A stretch of 64,000 nt of DNA from Metabacillus halosaccharovorans (GTDB lineage: Bacteria > Bacillota > Bacilli > Bacillales > Bacillaceae), in the NCBI RefSeq assembly GCF_002019635.1, contig NZ_KV917372.1, positions 1,364,001 through 1,428,000 of the forward strand, read 5' to 3'. A model generated the notes under the pieces. The model was not told the DNA's origin. It made no database searches and worked only from the letters and a program-made list of their open reading frames with translations. Positions 38,908-48,947 of the stretch are shown piece by piece. The position numbers and the translations under genes are program-made. Every line of letters begins with the position of its first letter. The stretch's first letter is position 1.

Positions 38908-38936
38908 AGTATAGAGGGGAAAAAGATGTCTCGCAA
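38908..38936 (-). promoter_or_regulatory. Predicted sigma-A promoter of permease transcript
   Basis: Minus strand TTGCGA (38931-38936), exactly 17 bases, TATACT (38908-38913). Transcription would start about 45 bases before the aptamer. There is otherwise no gene between 38589 and 39118. Confidence 0.65.
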
Positions 38937-39067
38937 TTAGTATGTAACAAATTCTCACATAGTTTCTTTCTACTATTTAAAGTTATTGTTAGACTCAATA
39001 GCAGGGTTTTCACATATTTCCAAATCCTTAGTTTTTTTAACTATTATCATTAATCCTTCTCATAGTA

Positions 39068-39094
39068 CAAAAAGAGTGCTAATATATGCACTCC
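39068..39094 (-). terminator. Intrinsic terminator after azoR
   Basis: Minus strand GAGTGC/GCACTC arms then TTTTTG. Confidence 0.75.
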
Positions 39095-39118
39095 TTTGTA
39101 ATACTTTCATAAGTTTTT

Positions 39119-39760
39119 TTAAAAAGTCTTCGCGAGATCCTTTGCACGTGCAATTCCATTAGCTTTTATCTCTTCCGCTTTATCAGGCATTGCGTTGTGA
39201 CCTTCAATAAATAACCCTTCAAACGACGGTACTCCGAAGAAATTCATAATCACATTTAAATAGCGATGTCCCATTTCAACTTCTGCTGCTGGTCCCTCAG
39301 AGTAAATACCGCCTCTTGCTTGGATATGAAGTGCTTTTTTGTCTGTCAACAAACCGATAGGTCCTTCTGCCGTATATTTAAATGCTTTTCCCGCTACAGC
39401 AACTGAATCAATATAAGCTTTCATAACGGGTGGAAAGGAGAAATTCCAGAACGGAGTAACAAATACATATTTGTCACCGGATATGAACTGTTCACTTAAT
39501 TCATTAAGTCTGCTTACCTTTGTTTTTTCTTCTTCTGATAACTCGTCAAACCCTTTTCCTGTTTGTAATTTCCCCCAACCACTAAACACGTCCACATCAA
39601 TATGTGGAATATGCTCTTTATATAAATCAATATGAACGATTTCATCGTTAGGGTTAGCTTCTTTGTATGAATCAATAAAAGCTTTTCCTGCTGCCATACT
39701 AAAAGAAACCTTGTCATCATGAGGATGTGCTGTAATATACAAGACTTTTGTCATTTTCAT
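39119..39760 (-). CDS. azoR: FMN-dependent NADH-azoreductase AzoR
   Basis: A 213-residue flavodoxin-fold enzyme reducing azo compounds and quinones. FMN phosphate binding by the opening [10 protein letters not shown]-type loop, [16 protein letters not shown] and the [11 protein letters not shown] loop are as in AzoR/AcpD. It is monocistronic with its own terminator; a role in quinone detoxification is usual for the family. AAAGG lies four bases before ATG. Confidence 0.9.
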   Translation of the reverse strand: MKMTKVLYITAHPHDDKVSFSMAAGKAFIDSYKEANPNDEIVHIDLYKEHIPHIDVDVFSGWGKLQTGKGFDELSEEEKTKVSRLNELSEQFISGDKYVFVTPFWNFSFPPVMKAYIDSVAVAGKAFKYTAEGPIGLLTDKKALHIQARGGIYSEGPAAEVEMGHRYLNVIMNFFGVPSFEGLFIEGHNAMPDKAEEIKANGIARAKDLAKTF

Positions 39761-39893
39761 CTTACCTTTCTTTTATTAAGTCATTATAGTTTGATACAAA
39801 ACGGCGAAAATAAACAACAAGTTAAAAGTTTTAAAAACTAATGCTGTTTTCACAGAGAAAGATAGTAGTAACAAGTATGCGGTATAGACAAAA

Positions 39894-40445
39894 CTAAAAA
39901 GATTTCCTTTGACTAAACCAGTAACCAAGTAAATATAAACTAGTTAAAATAAAGAAAGAGTATGTAAGGTGCCAATCATATGTTTTATAAAGATCAATAC
40001 TTTCTAGCAATGGTAACCCAATAAAAGCACCGAAACCACCATATAAAACTGCCTTAATAAAAGGATTTACATGAGGCTTAAATTGTAACAACAGCATAAA
40101 TATTACCGGTAAAAGTGAAAGTCTATAAGAAAAGCTTATATTAGCTATTGGGATTACCTTTACTGGATATGCCCATTTCCCAAGACCTACGCCTATTACA
40201 TCCAGAATTTCAGATATAACCATGATCAGTAACCCTGCAGAAAATAAATGTGCAGATTTTTTCCGATCACGGAACATTGTCCAAAATATCCATGGAACAA
40301 TTATCATAGCGAGCGCAATCCACCATTGCCATGTGAATAAAAAAGCATTCATAACTGCTTCTATTGTTAACTGTGTTGCATCACTGATTTTTTGAGTTGC
40401 TTTATCTATTTGATCTAGACCCTCTTGATATGTCACATTGCCCAC
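39894..40445 (-). CDS. CBO0543-family membrane protein
   Basis: A 183-residue protein with five predicted helices (from about residue 32 on) and the typical WWIALAMIIVPWIFWTMFRDRKK opening followed by ISEILDVIGVGLGKWAYP. Family function is unknown. The first ~30 residues are hydrophilic. It stands alone. Confidence 0.75.
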   Translation of the reverse strand: MGNVTYQEGLDQIDKATQKISDATQLTIEAVMNAFLFTWQWWIALAMIIVPWIFWTMFRDRKKSAHLFSAGLLIMVISEILDVIGVGLGKWAYPVKVIPIANISFSYRLSLLPVIFMLLLQFKPHVNPFIKAVLYGGFGAFIGLPLLESIDLYKTYDWHLTYSFFILTSLYLLGYWFSQRKSF

Positions 40446-40506
40446 CTTCTTATGTCATAATTTGTTCTTATTTTAAACAGAGGGTTTTTGAACTATACTC
40501 TGAGAG

Positions 40507-40541
40507 GAAAAAAAAAGGACTCGCAATAATAAGCAAGTCTT
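40507..40541 (-). terminator. Intrinsic terminator after the 49-residue gene
   Basis: Minus strand AGACTTGC/GCGAGTCC (one wobble) followed by nine T. Confidence 0.8.
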
Positions 40542-40550
40542 TTTACAAAA

Positions 40551-40700
40551 TTAATCATTTATATTTATAACGTATGGGTTACCTGCAATGTTTTTTCTCA
40601 TTCCATCCGTTATCTCAAACACTTGATTTTCTCTTGTTTCATTTATTGAAATAAATACAGATGAACTGCTTCCATCGTAATGAAGTGGTTTTTGATTCAT
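40551..40700 (-). CDS. Small hypothetical protein
   Basis: A 49-residue soluble protein (MNQKPLHYDGSSSSVFISIN...). A GGGGG-type ribosome-binding site precedes ATG and a strong terminator follows 10 bases after the stop codon, so it is likely a true gene. Not recognised. Confidence 0.55.
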   Translation of the reverse strand: MNQKPLHYDGSSSSVFISINETRENQVFEITDGMRKNIAGNPYVININD

Positions 40701-40914
40701 AATTATACCCCCAGCCAGTTATATTATTTCCAATGATAGTGTTTGCATTCACCTTACATATTATGTAAGAAAAGAAAAACACTAGAGGATATTTAAGAAT
40801 TTTCAAAGAATAAATTCTTGCTGGGCTTTATGAAAATGTAGAAAGATTAGACACTAAGTATGGTAGATTTTATTACAACTTGATGTTTTTTCTTGTAAGA
40901 AAAACTTATACTTA

Positions 40915-40946
40915 AGAAAAAAAGACTGCCGATTACTCGACAGTCT
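40915..40946 (-). terminator. Intrinsic terminator after ppc
   Basis: Minus strand AGACTGTCGA/TCGGCAGTCT followed by TTTTTTCTT. Confidence 0.85.
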
Positions 40947-40963
40947 ATTCTTATCGTTTTATA

Positions 40964-43726
40964 TCAGCCTGTATTTCGTAACCCTGCTGCAATACCGCTT
41001 ATTGTTAATAGAACTTCTGTTAATAACTCTTCATTAGGCTCTTCCTGTTGACGAAGCTGCTTAATAAGTTCTACTTGTAAGAAGTTTAACGGATCAACAT
41101 ACGGGTTTCTACGATGTACAGATTCTTTAATATTTGGTGTATGATCTAACAGCTCTTCATCATCTGTAATTTGCAGAAGAATTGTTTTTGTTTTTTCAAA
41201 TTCTTCCAGGATGTTCCCAAAGATACGATCTGCAATTTCTTGATCATTCACTAAAGATGTATATTCTTTAGCTGTTGTAATATCAGCCTTCATAAGAGCC
41301 ATCTGCAGATTGTCAATTGTGGAACGGAAGAATGTCCACTCATTGTACATACGTTTTAATAGCTGTAAGTTTTCCTCACTTTTTGAAGCAAAGCTTTCCA
41401 AACCAGTCCCTGCAGCATACCAAGCTGGTAATAGCTGACGGCTTTGTGTCCATGCAAATACCCAAGGAATCGCACGTAAATCTTCAAAGCGATTGCGATT
41501 TTTACGTTTCATAGGACGGGAGCCGATATTTAATTCAGCCAACTCATTTAATGGGGTTGCTTCTGTAAAATATGTTAAGAAATCAGGATCTTGGAAAACT
41601 AGTGATTGATACTTTTTCAAGGAAACATTCGAAATCTCTTCCATTGCATTTTCCCATGCTAGTTCACGTAAATGCTGTTGCTCTGATTCTTTTGAAAGAT
41701 TAACAGATGCTTCAATTAAGGTAGAAGTTGCTTGCTCTAAACTACGATAAGCAATATCCTCTACTAAATAGCGAGATGATAACACTTCTCCCTGCTCGGT
41801 AATTTTCACTCCATCGCCTAGCGTTTCAGCAGGCTGTGATAAAATACTGCGGTTTAGCGGACCGCCGCCACGACCTAATGAACCACCGCGACCATGGAAA
41901 AATTTCAACCCTATTTGATAACTTTTCGCCATATCATGAATTTCAAGCTGAGCTTTGTATAATTTCCAGTTCGCTGTAAGTGTTCCACCATCTTTACTAC
42001 CATCTGAATATCCAAGCATGATTTCCTGAGAATCACCGTGGATTTTCAAATGATTGCGGTATACATCCATTTCAAATAATGTTTCCATAATCTTAGGACC
42101 CGCAATTAAATCATCAACTGTTTCAAGAAGCGGAGCAACATTTAGATGGCTTTCCACAGATCCGTCTGCATGTAAACGATAGATACCGGCTTCCTTTGCA
42201 AGAACCAACACTTCTAAAAGGTCACTTGCCGCTTGTGTCATACTTACGAGATACACAAGAATGGATTTTTCACCAAATGTTTCATGTGCTTTCTTAATCA
42301 TTGTAAAGACTTTAAGCATTTCCTGTGTTTCTTTTGAATAGTCTTCATTTAAAAGTAAGACAGGACGCGGATCTTGTAAAACACTTTCTAACACATTTAT
42401 TTTTTCTTCTTCACTAAGTGCTGAATAATCTTCAGTTACTTTTACTTTACGCAGGATTTCTGTAATCGCCGCCTCATGTTCACCGCTGTGATTACGAATA
42501 TCAAGTGTTGCTAAATGGAAACCAAATAGCTGTACTTGGCGAATAAATTTCTTGAGCATTTTCAATTCTCTTCTTGCAGGTTGATGTGCATCTACACTTC
42601 TCTGAATTAAATATAGATCCTCCAGCAGCTCCTCTGAAGCTTTATATCCAATGTCAGATTTCCCAACTGCTTCAAGTCTCGCTATTATAATCGCGATTTT
42701 ACGGCGATAGACTTCTTGTTCAACAGACCATCTTTTTTCAGCTGGTAAGTATAGTTTCTCTTCTTTTTCAACATTTGAAAGAAGCTCTTCACTAATCTCA
42801 ACACGTGTAGAAGAATGGCTGAAGCGTTTCATTGCTTCAATTAGTGAATCTCTATATTTCTTAAGTACAAGCTCCCGATGGCTTTCCAAAGTTTCCCACG
42901 TAACCTCTGCTGTTACATTCGGGTTTCCATCTCTATCTCCACCAATCCAAGACCCAAAACGCAGAAAATTCGGTACATTCCAGGCATGACCAGGGAATTG
43001 CTCAGTAAGTCCTTCTTCCAGATCTTGATGAATATCTGGCAATACATCAAAGAATGTTTGGTCAAAATAATATAGACCATTACGTACTTCATCCATAACA
43101 GTTGGCTTGCGATGACGCAGTTCATCTGTTTGCCATAGAATTGTTACTTCATTTAACAAACTGTCTTCTAATTTTTTACGCTCTTTCTTTGTTAACATTG
43201 TATTGTCAAGGTCTTTCAATATTTTGCCGATTCGTTTTTGAATCTCGATCACTGAACGTTTAGTCGCTTCAGTCGGATGCGCAGTTATGATTAGCTCAAG
43301 TGATAACGTGTTCAAGACATTTTGAATTGTTCCCTCTTCAATTTCATTTTCTTTTAATGAAAGAAGTGCACTTTCAATTGATACGGGTTGAACAACATGA
43401 TCATCTTGGAGCTGATATTCGCGACGACGACGAATGCGGTGATTAGACTCTGCGGCATTAATTAGATGGAAATAGATTGAAAAGGCGCGAATAATTTGCT
43501 TACGCATTGGTGGATCTAAATTCACGATCTCTTCTTTCAGTTCATTGTATACTTGGCTATCAAAGTTATTTCGAAGAGACTTCGCCATCATTCTGAATTT
43601 TTCAACTTTATCTAGTAGCTCCGTTCCCCCATGATGAATGATAATTTCACCTAGAATATGTCCTAGTGATTTTACATCACGACGTAACGGAAGACTGCTG
43701 TCATTTGCTTCTATTCTTGTTGTCAT
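40964..43726 (-). CDS. ppc: Phosphoenolpyruvate carboxylase
   Basis: A 920-residue enzyme fixing bicarbonate to PEP to give oxaloacetate. Motifs: ITAHPTEATKRS (catalytic His), FGSWIGGDRDGNP, GYSDGSKDGG (catalytic Lys) and FHGRGGSLGRGGGP (catalytic Arg), ending NTG as in most PEPCs. Full length. B. subtilis uses pyruvate carboxylase and lacks ppc, so this gene separates the organism from that species. GGGAAGGTGA precedes ATG. Confidence 0.96.
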   Translation of the reverse strand: MTTRIEANDSSLPLRRDVKSLGHILGEIIIHHGGTELLDKVEKFRMMAKSLRNNFDSQVYNELKEEIVNLDPPMRKQIIRAFSIYFHLINAAESNHRIRRRREYQLQDDHVVQPVSIESALLSLKENEIEEGTIQNVLNTLSLELIITAHPTEATKRSVIEIQKRIGKILKDLDNTMLTKKERKKLEDSLLNEVTILWQTDELRHRKPTVMDEVRNGLYYFDQTFFDVLPDIHQDLEEGLTEQFPGHAWNVPNFLRFGSWIGGDRDGNPNVTAEVTWETLESHRELVLKKYRDSLIEAMKRFSHSSTRVEISEELLSNVEKEEKLYLPAEKRWSVEQEVYRRKIAIIIARLEAVGKSDIGYKASEELLEDLYLIQRSVDAHQPARRELKMLKKFIRQVQLFGFHLATLDIRNHSGEHEAAITEILRKVKVTEDYSALSEEEKINVLESVLQDPRPVLLLNEDYSKETQEMLKVFTMIKKAHETFGEKSILVYLVSMTQAASDLLEVLVLAKEAGIYRLHADGSVESHLNVAPLLETVDDLIAGPKIMETLFEMDVYRNHLKIHGDSQEIMLGYSDGSKDGGTLTANWKLYKAQLEIHDMAKSYQIGLKFFHGRGGSLGRGGGPLNRSILSQPAETLGDGVKITEQGEVLSSRYLVEDIAYRSLEQATSTLIEASVNLSKESEQQHLRELAWENAMEEISNVSLKKYQSLVFQDPDFLTYFTEATPLNELAELNIGSRPMKRKNRNRFEDLRAIPWVFAWTQSRQLLPAWYAAGTGLESFASKSEENLQLLKRMYNEWTFFRSTIDNLQMALMKADITTAKEYTSLVNDQEIADRIFGNILEEFEKTKTILLQITDDEELLDHTPNIKESVHRRNPYVDPLNFLQVELIKQLRQQEEPNEELLTEVLLTISGIAAGLRNTG

Positions 43727-43959
43727 TTTGTCACCTTCCCTAAGATTTTATTATTCTATTAAATATTAAGATAATTCTATCATATCATTATTCGGAGAAA
43801 ATTTCATCTAAATTTCATGAAATTGATATCTATATAAGATGAATCAGGTCTCTTTCATCTAATTCATATATATTTATCTCAAATTTTATGTAAAATTATC
43901 CTTTTATTACTATTTGTTGAAATTTTATAATAAAATTGCTTAGTTCAAAGTTATGTAAA

Positions 43960-43994
43960 AATACACGAAAGACAGTTCTTAAAGAAGAACTGCC
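43960..43994 (-). terminator. Intrinsic terminator of the two-component operon
   Basis: Minus strand GGCAGTTCTT/AAGAACTGTC arms then a T-rich tail. The interval 43727-43959 holds nothing else I can support. Confidence 0.8.
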
Positions 43995-44003
43995 TATCCT
44001 ATA

Positions 44004-46202
44004 TCATGAATCCAACGCATCTAAAATAATCGTTACTTTAAATAAATCACCATCAACATCAATATCCAGCTGTCCCTCATGCAAGTCAATGATTGATTTT
44101 GCTATAGCTAAACCAAGACCTGATCCTTCCGTATGTCGAGATTCGTCTCCACGTTTAAATCGTTCAAATAATTCATTGACATCTTCACTAAGTTCATACT
44201 TTGATACATTTTTAAATGTTATGATAATTTGTTGTTTTTCACGCTTGATTGCTAGATATGCTCTTGTATTTTCCAACGAATATTTCAGAATATTTCCTAT
44301 TAGATTTTCAAAAACTCTCCACAGCTTTTGTCCATCAATATAAGCGAATAAAGGGTTATCAGGATTTGTTACACGAAATTGCACAGTTGATGCTTGAATG
44401 GTTTCATTGTATTCGGCTAAAGCCTGTTGCAGCAGTTGAACAACATCAACCTTTGCTTTTGATAATTCAATATTTCCACTGGCCATTTTCGATGCTTCAA
44501 ACAAATCATCAATAAGTACTTTCAATCTTTTTGATTTACGATCAATAATCTCAATATATGTTGAACGCTCATCATTTGTAAGCTCAGCATTCTTTAATAA
44601 CTCGGAATACGTAATGATTGATGTTAAAGGGGTCCTTAGGTCATGGCTTACATTTGTTATTAATTCTGTTTTTAACCGTTCACTCTTCACCTGTGCTTTT
44701 TGTGAGGTTTTTACACCATGTTTTAATTGATTAATATCTGAAGCCAAAGTGGAAAGTGACGTTTTTCCAACAACCTTTAAATCTGATTCAAATTTCCCCT
44801 TTGTTAAGGCAGATGCATGACGGGTAATCTCATTATAATATCCTATTCTTCTTATCATAAAAAAGAATATTGGCAAGGCAACGACAACAAATGCAGGAAA
44901 GTAAATAATTAAAAAGCTTGGCTCTATAACCACTACTGCAGCTCCAAGACCATACATAAACACAATAGCCAGAACCAAAAACACTTGTGTTCCAACTCTG
45001 CGATTTGCAAAAGCATCCCGGATCATTTTTAATAATTGATATGATATTGATCTTTTAAGTACCCCTTTTTTTAACGGCAATTCTTTTATCAGTGGAAATA
45101 AATAAATCCATTGGACAATGGTTACTCCTAGAAAAAAGACCATCATAAAAAATCGGTAAAGAAGATCTCTAAATGAAAAATAGTTATAATAATGAGGAAA
45201 CTCATCAATCAATAATAATGAAATGATGGCTGAGATTCCAAAAAGTCCTAACGCGACATCAATTGGTAGACGATCGTAATAATTTTTTACACGATGAGAT
45301 TTTATTCTTTGAAAAATAGCCATTTTCCAAGCCATAATCCCACTTATTATGAGTGATATGATTGCCCCAATCGAATAAATCCAGAATACAATTCTATGGT
45401 CATTAAAATTATGGTAAGACGCCATAATGGCATTTGCATTTGAAACATCTTTACGAAGTCCGATTTTCCCTTCATATAAAACATTTGTATCAACATCTGG
45501 CAGGACATCTTCATATCCATAAATAATTGATTCTTCCCGAACACCTAGATAATTGACATCGTCCGTTGGATAAGAATTTACATATAACATTTTTTCTTTC
45601 GTGAAGGCCGATTTTATTGATTCAGATGGTAGATTTGTGTAGATCTCTCCGGTAGATGTGTTTTTTAAGTAATAAGCAAAAGCTTCATTATATACTTTGT
45701 AGTCTTTCCTATACCCTTCTAATTCTTTGTAATATTCATCTACTCTTTTTTCTTTTTCTTTTATGATTTTTTCTTCAACATAGTCGTCACTCTCAAAGTT
45801 TTTGGTTATATCCTCAATCTTCGTGTCACGTTCTTTTATATAAACATTCGCTATATCCTCATTACCACTTGCTCTTGCCTCTTCAACTTTATATTGATAC
45901 TGATCCTTTATACTTTGGATTTGATCTGTTAATTCACCATAGCGGTATCGGTATTCTTCAATTTCTTCATTAGAGACAGTAAGTTTCTTTATCACATCTT
46001 CCTTAGGTTGATAGGAAAACTCATATGCTTGAAGATAACTAACTAACGCTCCAACTGACTCTTCATACTGAGAGGTCTTAAAGTAACTCGGCTTTAAATA
46101 ATCATTATTATTTACTAATGCGGTTAACACTCCACTAAGCCCGTATGTAAACAAAACAAGCCATAGAAGCATTACCCCTCTATTTTTCCATTTTGTATCC
46201 AA
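44004..46202 (-). CDS. Sensor histidine kinase with large extracytoplasmic domain
   Basis: A 732-residue kinase: TM at about 9-31, a ~235-residue extracytoplasmic region rich in charged helices (coiled-coil-like at 75-165), then TM segments at about 270-295, 315-333, 350-370, 405-427 and 430-450, a short linker, HisKA with His520 in NVSHDLRTP, and HATPase with N-box NLIGNILKYS and GSGLGLAIA. The TTG start overlaps the response regulator gene by 23 bases. The input domain is not recognised. Confidence 0.85.
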   Translation of the reverse strand: MDTKWKNRGVMLLWLVLFTYGLSGVLTALVNNNDYLKPSYFKTSQYEESVGALVSYLQAYEFSYQPKEDVIKKLTVSNEEIEEYRYRYGELTDQIQSIKDQYQYKVEEARASGNEDIANVYIKERDTKIEDITKNFESDDYVEEKIIKEKEKRVDEYYKELEGYRKDYKVYNEAFAYYLKNTSTGEIYTNLPSESIKSAFTKEKMLYVNSYPTDDVNYLGVREESIIYGYEDVLPDVDTNVLYEGKIGLRKDVSNANAIMASYHNFNDHRIVFWIYSIGAIISLIISGIMAWKMAIFQRIKSHRVKNYYDRLPIDVALGLFGISAIISLLLIDEFPHYYNYFSFRDLLYRFFMMVFFLGVTIVQWIYLFPLIKELPLKKGVLKRSISYQLLKMIRDAFANRRVGTQVFLVLAIVFMYGLGAAVVVIEPSFLIIYFPAFVVVALPIFFFMIRRIGYYNEITRHASALTKGKFESDLKVVGKTSLSTLASDINQLKHGVKTSQKAQVKSERLKTELITNVSHDLRTPLTSIITYSELLKNAELTNDERSTYIEIIDRKSKRLKVLIDDLFEASKMASGNIELSKAKVDVVQLLQQALAEYNETIQASTVQFRVTNPDNPLFAYIDGQKLWRVFENLIGNILKYSLENTRAYLAIKREKQQIIITFKNVSKYELSEDVNELFERFKRGDESRHTEGSGLGLAIAKSIIDLHEGQLDIDVDGDLFKVTIILDALDS

Positions 46203-46872
46203 TGCCCCATACCACCTTTAAATATCTTGGATTTTTAGGGTCGATTTCAATTTTTTCGCGAATTTTTCGAATGTGGACAGCAACAGTATTTTCAGCATTA
46301 TAGCAAGGCTCCTGCCACACACGTTCGTAAATTTCCGAAATGGAGAACACACGACCAGCGTTCAACATTAATAATTCTACAATCTTATATTCTATCGGAG
46401 TTAGTTTTACTGCATCTCCGTTCACTGCCACTTCCTTCGCTTCTTGATCGATCGTTAAACCATTTAAATCAATTGTTCGGTTTCTTCCTTCAAAATGACC
46501 CAGTTTTACATATCTTCTAAGTTGTGACTTAACTCGTGCTATTAGCTCTAATGGATTAAAGGGCTTGGTCACATAATCATCCGCACCAACCTGTAAACCG
46601 AGAATTTTATCTGTATCTTCACTTTTCGCACTCAAAATAATGATCGGAATGTTTTTTTGTTCACGAATTTTAAATGTTGCAGAAATTCCATCCATCCTTG
46701 GCATCATCACATCCAGAATGATTAAATGAACTTCATTTTCTTGCAATCGCTCGATTGCTTCTACACCATCACTGGCTAATAACACTGTCAAACCTTCATT
46801 TTTCAAATATATTTCAATTGCTTCTCTAATTTCTTTATCATCATCTACGACCAGCACAGTATAATTGTTCAT
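46180..46872 (-). CDS. OmpR-family response regulator
   Basis: A 230-residue regulator: receiver domain with Asp54 (LIILDVMMPRMDG) and Lys in VTKPFNPLEL, and a C-terminal winged helix (LTPIEYKIVELLMLN, AVHIRKIREKIE). ATG at 46872 lies eight bases after AGGAGG; a longer frame to 46902 lacks a site. It is upstream of and overlaps the kinase gene. Target genes unknown. Confidence 0.9.
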   Translation of the reverse strand: MNNYTVLVVDDDKEIREAIEIYLKNEGLTVLLASDGVEAIERLQENEVHLIILDVMMPRMDGISATFKIREQKNIPIIILSAKSEDTDKILGLQVGADDYVTKPFNPLELIARVKSQLRRYVKLGHFEGRNRTIDLNGLTIDQEAKEVAVNGDAVKLTPIEYKIVELLMLNAGRVFSISEIYERVWQEPCYNAENTVAVHIRKIREKIEIDPKNPRYLKVVWGIGYKMEK

Positions 46873-47080
46873 GTATCTAACCTCCTTTCGAAAGTATACC
46901 ATGTGTTAATTTGCTTCGGATGTTCTAAGTATAATCAGAAGTTCTTAATTTAAAGGTAGGGGAAATATGAAGAATTTCTTAAGAAAACAGCTCTCTTAAA
47001 TGTGGTTGTTTTTTCAACACAAATTAATTAGTTTCCATACTGATTAATGATGCTAAAACTAATATTAGTTATTATATTTC

Positions 47081-47115
47081 AAACAAAAGAAGTGAGCCAT
47101 AAAAGACTCACTTCT
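47081..47115 (-). terminator. Intrinsic terminator of sugar ABC operon
   Basis: Minus strand AGAAGTGAG/CTCACTTCT arms then TTTGTTTG. Confidence 0.8.
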
Positions 47116-47128
47116 CTCATTTATCTTC

Positions 47129-47950
47129 TTATCCCTTAACAGCTCCACCAGCTAAACCTTTTACAACTTTCTCTTGAGAGAAAAGATAAACAACTAGAAT
47201 AGGCAAGCTTGCTAGTGTTAAGGCAGCCATAAGACCAGGTATATTAACTGAGAACTCACCTTTAAAGTCTTGCAAGCCTAATGGTAAGGTCATATTTTCT
47301 GGACTTGAAATTAATACCAGTGCAAAAATAAACTCATTCCACAGGTGGATAAAGTTATAGATCAATACTGTCATTAATGCAGGTGTTAACATCGGCAGAA
47401 TCACTCTCCAGAAGATTCCAAAATGATTACTGCCATCCATTTTTGCTGCTTCTTCCAATGATTTTGGAATCTCCTGCATAAACTGAGTCAAAATAAAAAT
47501 GGAGATTGGCAGACTAAAAGCGATATATGGTCCCAATAAAGCCCAAACCGTATCAAAAACCCCCATGCTTTGTGTAAGTTTAAAAATCGGAATAAGAGTA
47601 GCATGTATAGGCAACATCATTCCTGATATAAACAGTAAGAATAATACTTTGTTGAACTTAAATTTCATTCTACTTAAAGGATAACTTGCTAACGCTGCTA
47701 CAAGCATTACAACAAAAACAGCTACAATAGAAACCAATATACTGTTTAAGAAATACCGGGTTAATCCCATTTCAAACACCGATTGAAAATTTTCCAGGTT
47801 AAACGATGAAAATAGAGCAAATGGTTCTTCAAAGAATTGGCTACGTGATTTAAGTGAAGTTGAAATCATATAAATGAAAGGAAAGCCAGTGAAAACTAAC
47901 AACATAATAGCAATAATATATAGAGGTACTTTTTTAAATCCCATCGTCAT
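47129..47950 (-). CDS. Carbohydrate ABC transporter permease, MalG type
   Basis: A 273-residue permease with six helices and the EAA loop EEAAKMDGSNHFGIFWRVILP contacting the ATPase. CUT1-family members import oligosaccharides. It overlaps the upstream permease gene by four bases. No ATPase gene is present; Bacillus CUT1 systems commonly share MsmX, encoded elsewhere. Confidence 0.92.
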   Translation of the reverse strand: MTMGFKKVPLYIIAIMLLVFTGFPFIYMISTSLKSRSQFFEEPFALFSSFNLENFQSVFEMGLTRYFLNSILVSIVAVFVVMLVAALASYPLSRMKFKFNKVLFLLFISGMMLPIHATLIPIFKLTQSMGVFDTVWALLGPYIAFSLPISIFILTQFMQEIPKSLEEAAKMDGSNHFGIFWRVILPMLTPALMTVLIYNFIHLWNEFIFALVLISSPENMTLPLGLQDFKGEFSVNIPGLMAALTLASLPILVVYLFSQEKVVKGLAGGAVKG

Positions 47951-48903
47951 ATTCCGTAGGCTCCTTTCTTTTTACGCAAATGATCCATCACCTGAATAAT
48001 GATCGTAACGAATAAGGCTAAAAAAAACATAACAAAGGCAATCGCACTAGCATAACCCATATTAAAATTGATAAACGCCTGTTTAAACATATAAGTCCCT
48101 AATAGTTCAGTACCGTGGTTAGGACCTCCACCTGTCATGATATAGAAAATATCAAACGCTTTTAATGATCCTACAATTGCCAAAATAGAAGAACTTACAA
48201 TCGTTGGCATGAGAAGTGGTAATGTAATTTTAAAAAACTTTTGAAATGGATTTGCCCCATCAATTTCAGCGGCTTCATATAATTCGTCAGAAATTCCTAC
48301 AATGGCTGCTTTAAAAAGAATCATATAGAACGGAGAGAATTGCCAAACGATAACTAATAACACAGCAAATAATGCGGTATTTGTTTCACTGAGCCATGAA
48401 ACATTTTCAAAGCCAAAAAGATTAATAATACTGTTAATAATCCCATTGATTGGATCGAACATTAAGACCCATAACAAACCGATTGCTACAGTTGACATTA
48501 GAAATGGAAAGAAATAAACACTACCAAAGAATTTAATTCCTTTAATTGGTGCAAATAGCATTAGAGCCATGACTAAACCTAAAGGAATTTGAGCAAATAC
48601 CGAAGTTAATACGACCCATGTATTGTTTGTGAGAGCTCTCCAAAAAATTGCGTCTTTAAAAAGGTCTATATAATTTTGTAATCCAACAAATACTCCTACA
48701 CCCATGCCGTCCCATTTATAAAAGCTGTACATTAAGGTTGATATAATCGGAAACAAAACATAAACAGTATAAATAATAATCGCAGGTGCAACAAAAGCTC
48801 CAATTGTTAGAGCACTCCTTAATTTTTTATACTTGGCAGCTGAATTCTGTCTAACCATCACTTGACGATCAGCAACTTTTACATGTGTATCCATTTCAGT
48901 CAC
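47947..48903 (-). CDS. Carbohydrate ABC transporter permease, MalF type
   Basis: A 318-residue permease with six helices and EAA loop YEAAEIDGANPFQKFFKITLP. A charged N-terminal extension precedes TM1. It follows the binding-protein gene after 44 bases that contain a stable hairpin. Confidence 0.92.
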   Translation of the reverse strand: MTEMDTHVKVADRQVMVRQNSAAKYKKLRSALTIGAFVAPAIIIYTVYVLFPIISTLMYSFYKWDGMGVGVFVGLQNYIDLFKDAIFWRALTNNTWVVLTSVFAQIPLGLVMALMLFAPIKGIKFFGSVYFFPFLMSTVAIGLLWVLMFDPINGIINSIINLFGFENVSWLSETNTALFAVLLVIVWQFSPFYMILFKAAIVGISDELYEAAEIDGANPFQKFFKITLPLLMPTIVSSSILAIVGSLKAFDIFYIMTGGGPNHGTELLGTYMFKQAFINFNMGYASAIAFVMFFLALFVTIIIQVMDHLRKKKGAYGI

Positions 48904-48920
48904 TCCTTTTGTTACAACAA

Positions 48921-48939
48921 GAGGGGGAAATACCCCCTC
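48921..48939 (-). promoter_or_regulatory. Intercistronic GC hairpin between binding protein and permease genes
   Basis: GAGGGGG/CCCCCTC with a five-base loop and no T run. Such hairpins often protect the upstream mRNA so that the binding protein is made in excess over the membrane subunits. Confidence 0.65.
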
Positions 48940-48947
48940 CTACTGTA

